Assembly (NCBI GenBank): GCA_910574455.1
Contig: CAJSYZ010000003.1
Span: 4,649,250-4,713,249 of the forward strand
Reading direction: 5' to 3'
DNA length: 64,000 nucleotides
From: Trichaptum fuscoviolaceum
Taxonomy: Eukaryota; Basidiomycota; Agaricomycetes; Hymenochaetales; Trichaptaceae
Part shown: positions 35,929-48,174 of the stretch, one piece after another
Layout of the letters: each line of letters opens with the position of its first letter
How positions within the stretch are numbered: the first letter of the stretch is position 1
The notes under the pieces: generated by a model
Databases searched by the model: none
What the model saw: the letters and a program-made list of their open reading frames with translations, nothing else
What the model was told of the DNA's origin: nothing
Translations under genes and position numbers: made by a program

Positions 35929-37800
35929 GGTGGAGGAGGGGGGATGGAGACGTCAAAGGGTAGGCTGGTGATGTCCCTTGTCTCTTCGTCCTTTACTTAT
36001 AGTGAAGTCCAGCAGCGAGAAGTATGTCGCAAGAGGTATAGCTTTGAGTCCATAGATAGCGAGAACAGAATTCGCGTAGCTAATCCTGCAGAAGATAAGA
36101 AGCAGAGCTGCAGGCGCTGTGGAGTCCTTCAAGTTTGTTCAATCACAATCAGTACAGTCATTAACCACCAAGCGAAAAAGGAGATACCGGCGGCAGTTGT
36201 GTTGCCGAGCAGGTAGAACGAAAGTGCCGCGGCAGTTCATGAGGTAGGTTGATCGACAGGGTCGTCCACAAGATACAAGATATACAAATAAGAAATAGAT
36301 CCCTTTCATGGTGCGAGTCCCCGGCTGCTTCAATCAGGCGTCTTATCTGTAAGCACGGAATTTAATTCCTCGTCGCGAGAAGGGAAAATATATGAGGGGA
36401 GCCATGATCTGATCTGCGAGGTTTGGACAATCGACTTATGCTAGTCTGGAAGAGGCTCCTGTAAACACCGGAAATCAAGACCCTATGATTAAGGACTGCC
36501 TAGCTTTCCATAGTAAACGGGAAGATCCTCACCAAAAGCTAGTGCGAAGTAACGATTTTCTCTCATCCTGTGATTTTGATTGAGAGAGTACTCATACAAC
36601 TTGCTGCAATGCTGAGATTTTCAGCAGGAGATAGCTAGTTTCCGATAAGCCTTCGGTTAGCATCCCAACTTCGTCATTCCAGCAGTTCCTGCTGTATCTG
36701 ACAGATAAAGGTGGCAGACGTATTCGATTGTAAGCGGGATCATCGGGATTCATCATGATTATTGACAGATGTGTTGGAGTTGAGTTTGACGAGGAGATCG
36801 GTAGTTCGGCAAACCACGTATCTGAAGTCCACGAGCCTCCAGAATTTAAGCTTTGAACGCTGTGCGCGGCTGTGTCCGAGATCCTGACTGATCGAGGTTT
36901 AATGATACTGTCATCGTACCAACAGATATTCTACGTGATCCTCTTCTTCTGAATTGACGCGGGTTGAGTTTGATTCCTAGCATTTTAGCAGGTGTGTATG
37001 TTCTCGCGAGGCACGTGTTAGGTTGCCTGAGTAGATCTAAGACACCCAAGAGTAAATCAGTTATCTTCACCTTTGAAAGACGGAGCTGGTACGAATGGCA
37101 AATGCGGAGATATTGCTGACCGCAATCTATAGATCGGTTCTTATCGTTGCTTGACCGCCGGTCCGCTCTGCTTTTGAATTAACACAACATTTAGATCACG
37201 GAAATATATTCCGGTTCAAGAGTTCGGCACGGCTGGCAGGCGAACGGGAGAGAGCTTGAAGCCCGCCCGCTCACCATTCGCGGCAGAGCCAAGCACTGGA
37301 GACATGTGCCTCAGATAGTACAATCAGAGGCTGTTGATAAGAATATCAGCGCTGTTGAGCAAGGAGCAAGTTTTGGGACTGTAGATCTTGTAACGAAATT
37401 AGACGTGAAAAAAACATTCTGGCCAGGAGACTCACGTTTCCATACGCTCAGTCTGAATTAGAAATTTCCTGAAATTCCTGGCTAGCCGTAGGTGCAAAAC
37501 CTCCATCATAATTTCCTGCCATGCGTCAAACACAAATAGTATATATAGTTAATTCAGTGTATTTCCACGCAAAGCGATGTCATGCTACTTCCTTCCTTGT
37601 CATCAATGTATATGTAAACTCGCGGACCTGCAGGAAAAGGTTAGAAAAGTAAGATATGGGAAATGCCTACGAAAGCGGTGAGAGATCAAAAGAACAGTCA
37701 AATAACATCTGGAATAAACCGACAGCATAAACAGAGCGAAGGGAAAGAACCGTAACAGTCGTTAAATATCGTCATCCAGATTCCGATCCATTTTGAAAGG
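35929..37800. other. 1.9-kb intergenic region upstream of DUR3 copy 2
   Basis: No recognised gene in six frames. GATA-type hexamers occur at about 36091 (AGATAAG) and 36341 (CTTATCTG, reverse of AGATAAG). The remainder up to the NADAR gene is unremarkable and mildly AT-rich. Confidence 0.4.
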
Positions 37801-39888
37801 TTAGAACCTGAGCCCGGCACCCTCTTGTCGTAAGCGTTCGCGGACTCGCATCAGAGCTTTCCCCAGTTCATTTTGTCCTTCGCCATTAGGCCCTTGGCCC
37901 CAGAATAAGTCAGGCTCTGTAAAGATAAGCTCCGCAATGCCTGTATCAAGAAGAATTTCGCGTAGTCTTCTGTGCTGGATGAACTTTGAACGCAGTACAT
38001 CTTCAAGCTGGAGAGGTTAAGAAATGGATCGTTAGGTTTCAGACTGCCTGATTTAAGAGGAGGACGAACCTTGTCTCTTAGTATCACCTCCCAGTCTCGG
38101 CGAGCGTTATGTTGCTGTTCCTCGGTGTAGTCTCTCATCTCTCCGATATTTTCAGTCAACCTGATGCGTTCAGCTATCCCACTTTTAATGCCAAACTTGT
38201 GCGCTTCGAGGAGATGGAGCGCCGTTGGGTACAACTTTCCCTTGTATAATATTCTATGCGGAGAAACAAGGCTGAAGCCCGCAAATTCAGGATGACTGCG
38301 GTCAAATCTAATAGGAGGAGGAGGAGTCCCTCGACCATTAGGAGAAAATGGATGCATTGGCTGGGGACCAATGCCACCACCTCCAGGAAGTTGTTGCATA
38401 GTCATGAAGCCGGAAGGAGGTTCTTGCTGATGGTTTCTACCAAAACGAAATGGCATCCGTCGGCGAAAGGGTTGCCTCATGCTACCGGCCATAGGTAACG
38501 TACCATTCGGTGCGTCCTCTTCGCTGCTCGCGTCCATATCATCCGTCTCTGTCGAGAATTCTCCTTCCGGGCCCATACCAGGGGCTCCGGGTACCGAAGG
38601 TACCGGCATAGTGTTGAATCGACGATGAAGCCCTGGCCGGCCTTGATGGGGTCTGAATGGATTAAGCTTCGCAAAGGTTCCAGTCAATGTGCGCCCCAGA
38701 TGGCGGGCACCACCCTCACCTCGGTCAAACCACCCATCTGGATAGACTTTCCGTGGGTTCTGATACTGTGCAGCGCTTCCAACGGCAAGATCTCTATAGC
38801 GTCGGCTGTCGTACACGTCCTTTGGCAGTTCAGGTAGTGGATTCCTAAGAGGAGGCAAGTCTTCAGACGCAGGGACAGGCATACGGACACTGCGTTGCGT
38901 CATCGCTGAGCCACTTAGAAGATGTTCAGGAATTGCGACTTCGCGGGGTGGTGTTGGTAAAGGGTTTCTGTCAAGGGGATCAGATGCGGTTGTTGAGGAT
39001 GGATAGTCGCCATCGGGTGGGGAAGTAAACCCGCCAGGTTGGGGTCCAGTATTCGGCCCAGGCATTGGTACATGACTAGGACCAGGTCCTTGCATAGGAC
39101 CAGGCGTAGGACCTCGCATTAATCCTGGCATAGGTCCTGAACCTGGCATAGGCATTCCGTTGGGTGGAGGTGCGTTTCCAAACTCAGCGCCTGGTTGGCC
39201 CGGAATGACGGGCCTCTCATCAAACGAGGGTCCCATAGGAGGACCTGAAACAGGCACTTCAGGCTCCGGCAGTTGCATGGTCTGTTGTCCTCCCCCACCA
39301 GGCATGGGCCCAGGAGGAGGACCGCCGACATTTGGTGTAAACATCGGCATAGGACCAGGTAATCCGGGTGCATTTGGAGGACCATTCTCCGGCTGGACTT
39401 GTGGTTCGGGCATCTGGACAGCTGGTTGAGATACTCCTGACTGTACATTGTTCTGTTGTACGAAGCCAGGTTGCACGGCGTTTTGAGGAGCGAAACCGGG
39501 TTGCATCCCACCCTGCCCTTGTGAGAGGATAGGCCGCCCGGAAATTTGTTGCATAGGTTGTGTGATATAGGGATCTGACTCGTCTTTTTAAGCGCAGGCC
39601 ACATGCCAAAGTAGTATGACACTCACAGAACATCTGTGGTTGCGCAACTGCCTGAGGATACATTGCAGGATAAGCTGCCATGGGCACTACACCTCCTGGA
39701 TATCCTACAGGCGGTGCATAATACTGAGGATATTTCCCCCTTCTTCTCGACGCACCATACGGTGGTACCATCGGCGGGTACATCCCACCTCCACCATACA
39801 TGCCTCCATATCCCGCTGGGGGTGGTGGTGGTCCATAACCATAGCCATAGCCATAACCCTGCTGCCTCGATGCGTTCGCACCCATCAA
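37801..39888 (-). CDS. NADAR (YbiA/DUF1768) domain protein with a long Pro/Gly/Met-rich N-terminus
   Basis: Exons 39888..39627, 39574..38070 and 38007..37801; phases close, 657 residues. The last ~140 residues form a NADAR domain: FAGFSLVSPHRILYKGKLYP, TALHLLEAHKFGIKSG (the E-x-x-K-F motif), DWEVILRDKLEDVLRSKF and a strongly conserved end, LFWGQGPNGEGQNELGKALM. NADAR proteins act on NAD/ADP-ribose or N-glycosidic bonds; bacterial YbiA hydrolyses riboflavin intermediates. The first ~500 residues are disordered: GYGYGYGYGPPPPPAGYGG at the N-terminus, then MPGPMPG-, PMQGPGP- and MQGPN-like repeats, then Arg/Pro-rich sequence. The N-terminal repeats look like a phase-separating or RNA-granule-type tail. 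Function in fungi is unknown. Start chosen at the first in-frame ATG before the GYG repeat. Confidence 0.88.
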
Positions 39889-40402
39889 CCGAACGTCGGG
39901 CTGATTAGTTCAACTTCACTTCACCACTTCACGGTCCTAAGAACCAATAACGCTGGCGCTTAGCCGGCTTAGCTCTTACTAGTGAGGTACGCGATACGTC
40001 TTTCTTTCCGTCGGTTGTGGAATAGAGTGTCGATTTTGCGCTGTGCGCCGGAGTAGGAGAAAAGGAGTTGGATGCCGCGACTGCGCCTCTCAGGACTTCG
40101 GACACGAGGCAATGTTAGGACCAAGAAAGTCTGAGAGTTCAAGCTAATCTTAGCTTTATAACCTCAATACTAAATCATCGAAAGCAAGATTGTTTGAAGT
40201 TCAGGCAGCCTTGGTGACGGAGGCAGATGTGATAGTGTTGAAGACTTGAAGTGCGTTGCCTCGTGTTTCCGAAGTCTAAAGCCAAACTTTCCACTGTAGC
40301 GCTGACCTCATCATATTCATTGTCAGAACATTGGCGCAGATCTATTAGGCGCACATGAAAGTAGATCAATGTGGGGTATGAGACTTCTAAAGATAACCAG
40401 GA
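39889..40402. other. intergenic, promoter of the NADAR gene
   Basis: No supported gene. An open frame at 39616-39963 on the plus strand is antisense to the NADAR first exon. Confidence 0.4.
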
Positions 40403-42131
40403 TCAACGTTTTCTACGTTTTGGCTTCCGTTCGCCTGCAATAACATTGTTCACAGATAGCTCATCGACGACAGAACCTGCAAGAACTTGCTTCCCAGCTT
40501 TCTCCATTGCTTTCCTTCTGACCTTCTCCGGAACCTTCTCCCAATACACCTCTTCCTTCTTTCCCTGAACAAGCTCGATCTCGATAACGTCTGAAGCGCC
40601 CGGTGGAGATGTAGACCCCATGCTGTCAAGGCCATTGGCTTGGAAGGTTTTGTGCAACTTGAAGTGCTGCACAAGCATTCGAGATTTCTCAGGCGAGATC
40701 AATCGTAGATAGCACTGAGGAAGAAGATAAGATTGGTTGTTAGCGAAAGAATTTGAGTTGAAATCTCACACTGTCCAGGCCCTTATTATAATCGACATAG
40801 TCGATTGCACCTCCTTCCCCATTCAAGGGTTTCGAGAACAGATTTTTGAGGGTCGTCTTGTTTGTTTCGGGATGCACGTTCTTGATAAACACAAGATAGT
40901 CTTTCGGATACGTGGCCGCAGACGCATGGGGTTGAAGTTGAGGACTCTGGGTTGACACAGCCGGGCGAATTGCCTTCTTCCTATGTGATGGCTCCTCCTC
41001 GTCCTCAACATCGCCTCTGAGACTCTGAGGCGGGTTTGCCATTGCTAGCGAGGGCTCCTCAGACTCAGCAATGTTCCTTGCCACAGACTCCTCCAGCAAC
41101 TGTCGCTGTCTCGCCAAATATTCGACCCTAAGTTTGTCCCACGTCCTCTTCGACGTGCATCGAAAACCGGAGGCTGTAGCGTCAGCTTCAGATTGGATAC
41201 CCTTCTCTCTACCGGGCATGGGACGATCTTCAAGTCGCCAAGGCCACCTCTGTAGAAGGCGGTCAACGTTCGGTGTCCGAGATAGGATCACCAAAGCGAA
41301 CCCCTTGCTTTTTGTTGGAGGAGGAACGTCTGGGCCATCCTCACGATGCTGAGGGAACGAAATGGCTTGAACGACAGACTGAGCCTCATCAGGTCTTGGT
41401 TGTTCTTCGAAGACATCCTGTAGGAATCGAAGAACAGATGGCAGACTCCGTGCGCTCGAAGGGAGGTTTTCCTTATGTCAACGGGGAAGTAAGATGAATG
41501 ATTAGTACGGAAGAGGGTCGAGAAACATACGACATAGACCGTCCGACCATCCCACTGGAAAGACGTATACCTCCGCAAGCGTTCCTTCGTTGCCTCCCAA
41601 TCACGTCGTCGAACCTCAAAGCCTCCGTTATCCAGGGTTTGAGTGGATACAATCATTCGTCGCTCTAAGGTCTTGCTGTCCTTGATACACCGAACGAAAG
41701 TCGACTCGGATGGCATAGGCGTCAACCCCGAAAGTACGGGCGACATGTTCAGCAGGTGTCTGAGGGAAATGACTTCAAACTCGATCGGAATTGGCAATGG
41801 GAGACGCAGGAAAGGTATGAAACTACTTACAGCCTTCTTCATTTGTGTCCATCAGTTCCGATAGTTCACGGTTGGACCACAACGCGTAGTCTGAAAACGC
41901 TAACGCGAGCAGTCCAGCATAGTCGCTATCTTCTAAGAACTTGTCTTCCCTCCTTCGTTTGGATGGACCAGCCTGTCCTTGCACATTACGATCCCACTCT
42001 CCATAAGGATTTATGTCTACTTCTGCAGGGACGGATTTGAGCTGAGGTGGGATAGCCGCTCGTGGTTGTGTTGGATTGCCTAATTGCTTGGAGAGTTTTC
42101 TCGGCAGAAAATTGAAGTCAGAAGTAGACAT
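40403..42131 (-). CDS. La-related protein, LARP7/Pof8 type, with C-terminal xRRM
   Basis: Exons 42131..41831, 41772..41531, 41471..40770 and 40714..40403; phases close, 518 residues. Three parts are visible. Residues ~75-180 look like a divergent La motif (LAFSDYALWSNRELSELMDT, then SLRHLLNMSPVLSG). Then an RRM-like unit begins VYVENLPSSARSLPSVLRFL and has KGFALVILSRTPNVDRLL. The C-terminal RRM has YPKDYLVFIKNVHPETNKTT, AIDYVDYNKGLDSCYLRLIS and EVYWEKVPEKVRRKAMEKAG. YVDY fits the xRRM RNP3 signature (W/Y-x-D-W/Y), and the YW-x-K-x-PEKVR end is that of LARP7, p65 and fission yeast Pof8. Those proteins bind and stabilise telomerase RNA or 7SK RNA. The La motif is weak, as in Pof8. A basic patch RKPKRRKR closes the protein. 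Confidence 0.82.
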
Positions 42132-42398
42132 ACAATGACCTTAAGTATTCAGTCCTTCAACGAGCGTACCAAGTAGTCTAGTACTTTTGAGTGAGCAGTG
42201 TTAGGCTTTCTTGGTATCAGTCGCAGTGAGAGGTTAGAATCCGACGCGACGTGACGCGCGCGTTCTTTGAGATCAATAACGCTTCACTACGAATTCTATA
42301 TAGAATTCTGTCACTCAAGATTTCACTTATATTGATTTAGATATTGCTATGATACATACAAGCTATTCCTACAGATAACTAGTACACAACATCGAATA

Positions 42399-44036
42399 TC
42401 ATGCAAGTCTTGCTTTCTTCCGCGTATTCCCCGATCCAGAATCATTCCCAGCATTCTGTGCGTTAACACCCACGGGTAGCCTTGACATATTCACACCGCC
42501 GTACGCACTAGGAGCGTATGCCGTTCCTGCATTCGTACCTGCGCCAAAGCCACTAGGAAAGCTGGGAGCGCCGCTGGTAGGCCGAGAGGATTGAGCTTGC
42601 AGAGCTGGAGGTGCCGCCGCTGCGTTTGCATTGGTGGGCAGCATTGAAGTAGAAGCTTCCTCGGGAGTAATCCGTCGTTGGGGAGGGAGTTGCGCGCCAC
42701 TGAGCGTCAGGAAAGCGCTGCAAAAGATATATGTAAGCTAGGCCTTCGAGGGAAGAATGCTATACGTACTTCTTTGTAGGCAAAGGCTCTTCTTGGAACC
42801 ATTTGTGTTCCATTGCTTCTCTCGCAGTCAATCGCTTGTCAGGGTCATACGCGAAAAGTTGGCGAAGGAGCTCATACGCTTCCTTGGATCTGATCCTTGC
42901 CGTGCACCACTCGAAAAGCCTGTCTTTATATCTGTTAATGCACAAATTGGTCAGACATGGAGCCACTTGCGCATCTCCCACTCCTACCTATCTAAACGCT
43001 TCATGTTCTGATACTCTGGCATATTCTTCAGACCTGGCCATTCATTGACTAAAGAAATTTATCAGATGATACGCCAAATGAGAGCTACTGGGTTTACCAT
43101 CAGGCGTCCCTCTAACTTCGAAGATCTTGAGTAATTGATCTCTCTGAAAGGGGACGTTCTTCTTCGAGTCTAACTTTGCCTCCTCACCCTTGAATATCGG
43201 TCTCAAGCTCGCCAGCTCAGCCATGACGCAGCCCACGGCCCATACGTCTATGGCAGTGTTATAATGACGTGCCCCGAGAAGCAGTTCGGGTGCACGATAC
43301 CATATAGTGACTACAACCTTGTCCCCTTGAAAAAGAGGCTGGAGAGGTTCGTGGATCAATCGAGCAAGGCCAAGATCGCCAATTTTGACGATACCGTTCG
43401 ACGTGATCAGGATATTCGCGGGCTTCAAATCACGATGCAGAATGTGGCAGGAGTGCAGGTAGAGAACGCCATTTAACAACTGATAGATAAGAGACTTGAG
43501 TACTGCGAGGGGTATCTGGGCCCGCAGGCTTTGCGAATGGTGATGGATCACTTGCTAGAATTCGAGTGTGAAGTCTAGAGCACAGAAAACCAAGTATTTC
43601 ACTCACAAGAAAATCATGTTCAGCGTAGTCAAATACCATGTAGATAGATTTGTCTTCTAGTAAAACCTCCTTGAGCGCCACGATATTCTCATGGTTAATC
43701 TCGCGGTTTAACTGCAAGAGAGAAAGTCGTCAGAGACGTTCCGGTACGTAGCGTCGGTATCATACATACCGCAATTTCACGGATAGCGCTCTGGCTAATT
43801 CCCGTGTAGGTTATAGCTTCTCCCTCCTTGTCGGGTTTGAATTTCTTGATAGCATAGATCTTGTTGATGTCTACTTCCTCCTTCGACTGTACCTTGTACA
43901 CACGTCCATATGTCCCGGACGAGATAAAACCAAGAAAGTTGTATTTCGACTGAACAGTTCGCCTTGCTTCATCCCTTTTCGCGCGATATGCCCTCATAGG
44001 GTCACTGGGTATTGAGCTGGACCAGTCCTCGAGCAT
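42399..44036 (-). CDS. SSN3: CDK8/SSN3, Mediator kinase-module cyclin-dependent kinase
   Basis: Kinase of the Mediator CDK8 module, regulating RNA polymerase II initiation. Exons: 44036..43770, 43711..43607, 43554..43098, 43048..42988, 42931..42770 and 42717..42399; phases close, 456 residues. Motifs: [14 protein letters not shown] (glycine loop), [20 protein letters not shown] (VAIK Lys), [20 protein letters not shown] (PSTAIRE-equivalent with SAIRE), [14 protein letters not shown] (HRD), GDLGLARL (DLG in place of DFG, typical of CDK8), [21 protein letters not shown] and [24 protein letters not shown]8-type insert and a Gln/Ala/Asn-rich C-terminal tail ([20 protein letters not shown]) follow. 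A nuclear-signal-like RKKAR is near the end. Divergent from the uL13m gene, 170 bp apart. Confidence 0.96.
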
Positions 44037-44205
44037 TTTGGCCAACCTTGTTGAAGTTCTGCTATGACATGGTGGCGGTAGTAGCTGACAAGTGTAATTG
44101 GACCCAAGAAGTCCGAATTGGGAAATGATAGTAGTACCAGCTCGCTATTTTTTGTCGAGGTGCGCTCAGCTCAAGTTGTGAAAGTCGCCAACGAGAACAG
44201 TGCAA

Positions 44206-44852
44206 ATGTCTCAATCAGTTGGAAATGTAAGTCCTTGCACTTTGTGTTTACCTCCAATATTCTAATCTGGCTTGTCAAGACTGTATTGGCATACGCAAAA
44301 GCCTGGCATCATGTCGACGCGTCGGGCAGAACACTTGGCCAACTCGCTGGACGGATTGCAACGGTGCTCATGGGGAAACATAAGCCCATCTACGATCCAA
44401 GTGGTACGTACGCTTAAAGGCCATTAAATCTCGAGACTTATCACAAGCGTATGTACATTAGCGGACTGCGGAGACTATGTTGTTGTGACGAACGCAAAGA
44501 AAATCCATGTGTCAGGTAACAAAGTCGAGCAGAAGGTGTACTATCATCACACAATGTATCCGGGTGGTCTGAAGGAGCGTCGGTTTAAGGACCTCATTAA
44601 ACGGAAGCCAGAGGATGTAAGTCATTCATCTTCTCTGTCTTCGTTATTGTCACGTCTCAATGTTTTGGTATATCGTTTTAGATCATCCGTGAAGCTGTAT
44701 CCGGAATGCTTCCCAAGAACAAACTACGCGACCGTAGGCTAGATAGGCTACGGATATTCGCGGACGAGGACATGGGTGCGTTCAGTAAGAACATCATCAA
44801 GCGGTGGGAAGATGGGACATTGCCCGGAGAGTCTTTGCAAAAGGTGTCTTGA
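44206..44852 (+). CDS. MRPL23: uL13m, mitochondrial large-subunit ribosomal protein L13
   Basis: Component of the mitochondrial 54S/39S large subunit. Exons: 44206..44226, 44280..44403, 44462..44616 and 44682..44852; phases close to give 156 residues. Opens MSQSVGN, then [80 protein letters not shown] and [20 protein letters not shown]. The W-x-x-x-DA-x-x-x-LGRLA-like block and the GKHKP-x-YxP motif define the uL13 family, and the short length plus eukaryotic neighbours point to the mitochondrial member; the cytosolic uL13 (L13a/RPL16) is longer and lacks this layout. The N-terminus is too short to judge targeting. First exon is only 21 nt. Confidence 0.95.
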
Positions 44853-45196
44853 CCACTGTGCGACGTCGGATCAGTATTGTACATTTACATTATAATTTCA
44901 CCGCTTTGTTATGATCGCAATCATTGAGATATCTCACTAGGTGTAAGAGCTCGCGCATTCTACCTTGGCTGTGCAAAGAAGTTACTGCTATCTCCAACAT
45001 CAACGCAGTGCATATTCAATGGCTGTGCAGTTCAATGGGATTGACGTAGCTGATGGACGTTACTTCGCCCTTCTCACGTCGCGTTGCTTCGTTTTCCTCT
45101 CTTCACAACTGGTCTCTTCTCCCCATCCCTTCAATCAATCTATCGAGTGTATGATCTGACGCCCTCCACCTGCGAACCGTTGGTTGTTGATTGAAA
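44853..45196. other. intergenic, promoter of the TKL kinase gene
   Basis: No gene seen. Pyrimidine-rich stretch just before 45197. Confidence 0.4.
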
Positions 45197-48003
45197 ATGA
45201 GCGATAGTCATTCCGTACCGACTGTACCGATCATTCAGAGGATGGGAGGCTTTACTGTCTATCATGATGAAGGGGAATCACACAAGTCTGCTGCGGGACC
45301 GTCTGCCCTCTTCGAGTCTCCCGTAATCGATACGGCCGACGTTCCCTCGAGTCAGAGTGCCCTTGACTCTGCTCCGGGTTTAGGTTTTAACAATCCTATG
45401 ATCGGAGATTTTGCAAGAACTTTCGATTTCCTTGAAGACATCCGGAAATCTCTAGCGGATAAGGGAGCCGCGCCCAACAAAAATATCCAATCATATGAAC
45501 TTGCCCAAGTTATGCGTATTGTTTCGGGAGGAATTATTGATCTACCTGCCCGCAATTGTTTGCCAGGACTTCGCAAGTATTTTGCAAGTGCAATTACATT
45601 CTATTTCTGACAATTCTTGTTGTCACCACAGAGCAAAGCAGATCAATAGTTAGTAATGGTCATCAACCGAACTCCGGTTCGCTCCCTGCCGTTCTCCGAA
45701 AACGTCGACGAAGGGATTCTAGTCGAGACTCACTACCACGAATGAAACGTGCGCGTCCAAACATCCGAGAGAGTTGTCGGCGGTTACTGGGGAACGTCTT
45801 TAATGCGAACCTCCCTCAACTATTTCGAAGGGAGCTCATAGTTTCGCGGCTCGAAGAAGAACTGCCAAAATCTCGAGTGTTTCTTCTTAGGCAAACGTTT
45901 CGAGATCTTTGTGGGCGCATGCCGATATACTCAGTGAGTTGTTATTATTTACTCGAAAATTTGGCATTCAACGGGATTTATATCAGTTGACATCTTATTT
46001 CGCGTACTTGTGCTTCGAGTACATGTCAGGTGGATGCACGCATGCGATAATGACGTTTGTCACCGTTCTCACGTTGTCCCTTGTTAAATGGTCTGACATT
46101 GCACAAAGGTCGATTGAAACCTGCTTCCAGGAGTGGTCCAAGATGTCTTTCATCGAGGCTATTGGGAAACAGGCAACGATCATGTCTTTCATACTCAACA
46201 GTCTCATTGTGCCAGTAGATTTCAAGGATACCATGTCTAACCAAGAAAAGGATGAAGGGAAACTTTGGGGCGAAACTTTATGTTATGCTCTTGATCATGA
46301 CAACCAAGAACTTGAGCTCTCTTTTGGTCAAACAATATCAGCGCAATGGAAGATGCGCGTCGTGCTAAAGGAGGTCTTGGTACTTCCACCCAGGGAGATC
46401 ACAGTAGTCATTGATGTCGTGGAAACTGTGAGTCCCGCTAATATATCTACTGTAGTGTCTTCCTCTAAGAAGAAATGCAGCTCGTAAACAGGAATGGGAA
46501 GCATCATAGAGACTTCGAGCGCTTACTCCGAAAACTAATTGACCAGAGCTGCCAGTTGCCAAGCTCGCTCCTCATCGAAGGGGTGAAGCGCGAGGGCAAG
46601 AATCCACATTCGGGCGGAGGGTTTGCAGATGTTTGGACGGGAAGACTCTATGAGCAAAGGGTGGCATTGAAGGCACTCCGTATATTTGGAATGGATGAAG
46701 AAATGAAGAGAGAAGTTGAACAAGTGAGCATGCACTATACTCTAACCACTTGGCTAATCTAACTAGAGATATCATTAGGAATGTTGCAAAGAAGCTATGA
46801 TTTGGCGCAAATTCAGGCATCCTAACATTTTGCCATTTCTAGGCATCTGCACGGATGAGTTCGCACCCCAAATGGCCTTAGTATCACCTTGGATGGAAAA
46901 TGGCAATATACACATTTTCTTGAAACAAAATCCTTCAGCGAATAGAGTAAGCCTGGTGCGTATTCTCAATGTTAGTTTTCCACTTGTGATTGACGGATAT
47001 CGTAAGATCCTTGGCACGGCCCGCGGATTGGAGTACCTGCATCACCTTGAACCGAAAGTGGTTCACGGGGATCTGCGAGGGGTAAGTATCATCATACAGG
47101 TACCCATTTTACGTGGTGTTCACCATGATTATACTGCATAGGTTAACGTTCTCGTTGATGATCGTGGCGAAGCTCAATTGGCAGATTTTGGTTTAGCTAA
47201 GTTGGAGGATTCTAAAGCAACCACTGTCACAACTTCCTTCGATGGAAAAGGGTCCGTTCGGTGGCAAGCGCCAGAACTACTCAACTCTGGAAAATACGGA
47301 GGTTGCAATCGCGGTCCATCACTGAGCAGCGACATTTACTCCTTCGCCTGCTTGTGCATTGAGGTTCGAAGGATGTTTATGCTGAACGTTACATTCCTTA
47401 ATTCAATCTATTACAGGTCTTCACCCTGAAAGCACCATTCTCATACTTAACACGCGATTATGAGGTGATCATGGCGGTCGCTGTCCGCGATGAACGTCCG
47501 TCCCGTCCTCCAGAACCTGCGACGGATCAAGGATTGTCCGACGAACTCTGGGACCTGGTTCAGCTCTGCTGGTCTGCGGAACCGCACAAGAGACCAAGCG
47601 CTGGACAGGTACTCATATGTCTCCAAGATATTTGCCGACAACACGCCCACTCAAGGGTACCGGAAAAGGGTGGCGACCCCCCATCGTTAATGGATGTTCT
47701 GTGGCGTGAAATCCCCAGCGTTTTAGCCTTTCCAGAAAATTTCACATCGGTATCCGCGCTACTCGAGCGAGGTCGGAGATGGCATAACGGCGTGCTTTAT
47801 GAAAACGTGAAAAACTTCACAATACCACCTCAGGAGTGCGAAATGGAAAGAGAAACAAGAACATCAGTAAAGTCTATCAACTATCAATATTCTGATGATT
47901 TTTCGAATTCTTTAAATTCTTCGGCGGTTGATGATTCTAATGATTCTTTTAACCCTGATTCTTTTGGCAATGATGTTGACGATAACGACTTTACTTTAGT
48001 ATA
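45197..48003 (+). CDS. TKL-type protein kinase of basidiomycetes, with a unique N-terminal region
   Basis: Serine/threonine kinase of the tyrosine-kinase-like group expanded in agaricomycetes. The first exon is 45197..45587 and the second 45632..45933; later ones start near 45990, 46473, 46785, 47140 and 47417. The first ~400 residues are unrecognised, with a Ser-rich start, a basic stretch RKRRRRDSSRDSLPRMKRAR and a helical part with SFIEAIGKQATIMSFILN. The kinase domain has SGGGFADVWTGRLYEQRVAL, ALKALRIFGMDEEMKREVEQ, FRHPNILPFLGICTDEFAPQ, VVHGDLRGVNVLVDDRGEAQ, LADFGLAKLED and GSVRWQAPELLNSG. The catalytic loop reads HGDLRG, not HRDLK, a common agaric variation. The C-terminal tail is acidic and Ser/Asn-rich. 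Probably active, because Lys (VALK), Asp (HGD) and DFG are present. Confidence 0.85.
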
Positions 48004-48060
48004 ATATTCGGGCGAGGATAAACGTGATAGGGAATATCGCCTGCGTGTATACTATCGACA

Positions 48061-48106
48061 ATACACACACACACATATATATTGTATATATATATATAAA
48101 TATCTG
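48061..48106. repeat. CA/TA dinucleotide microsatellite
   Basis: Runs of AC then TA dinucleotides 3' of the kinase gene: (AC)n followed by ATATATATTGTATATATATATATAAATAT. Read directly; likely polymorphic. Confidence 0.9.
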
Positions 48107-48174
48107 ATACATAAATTGACACAAAGTGTTTTTCTCCTTCACCTCTAGACAGGAGAAAGTTACCATGCTGATAA

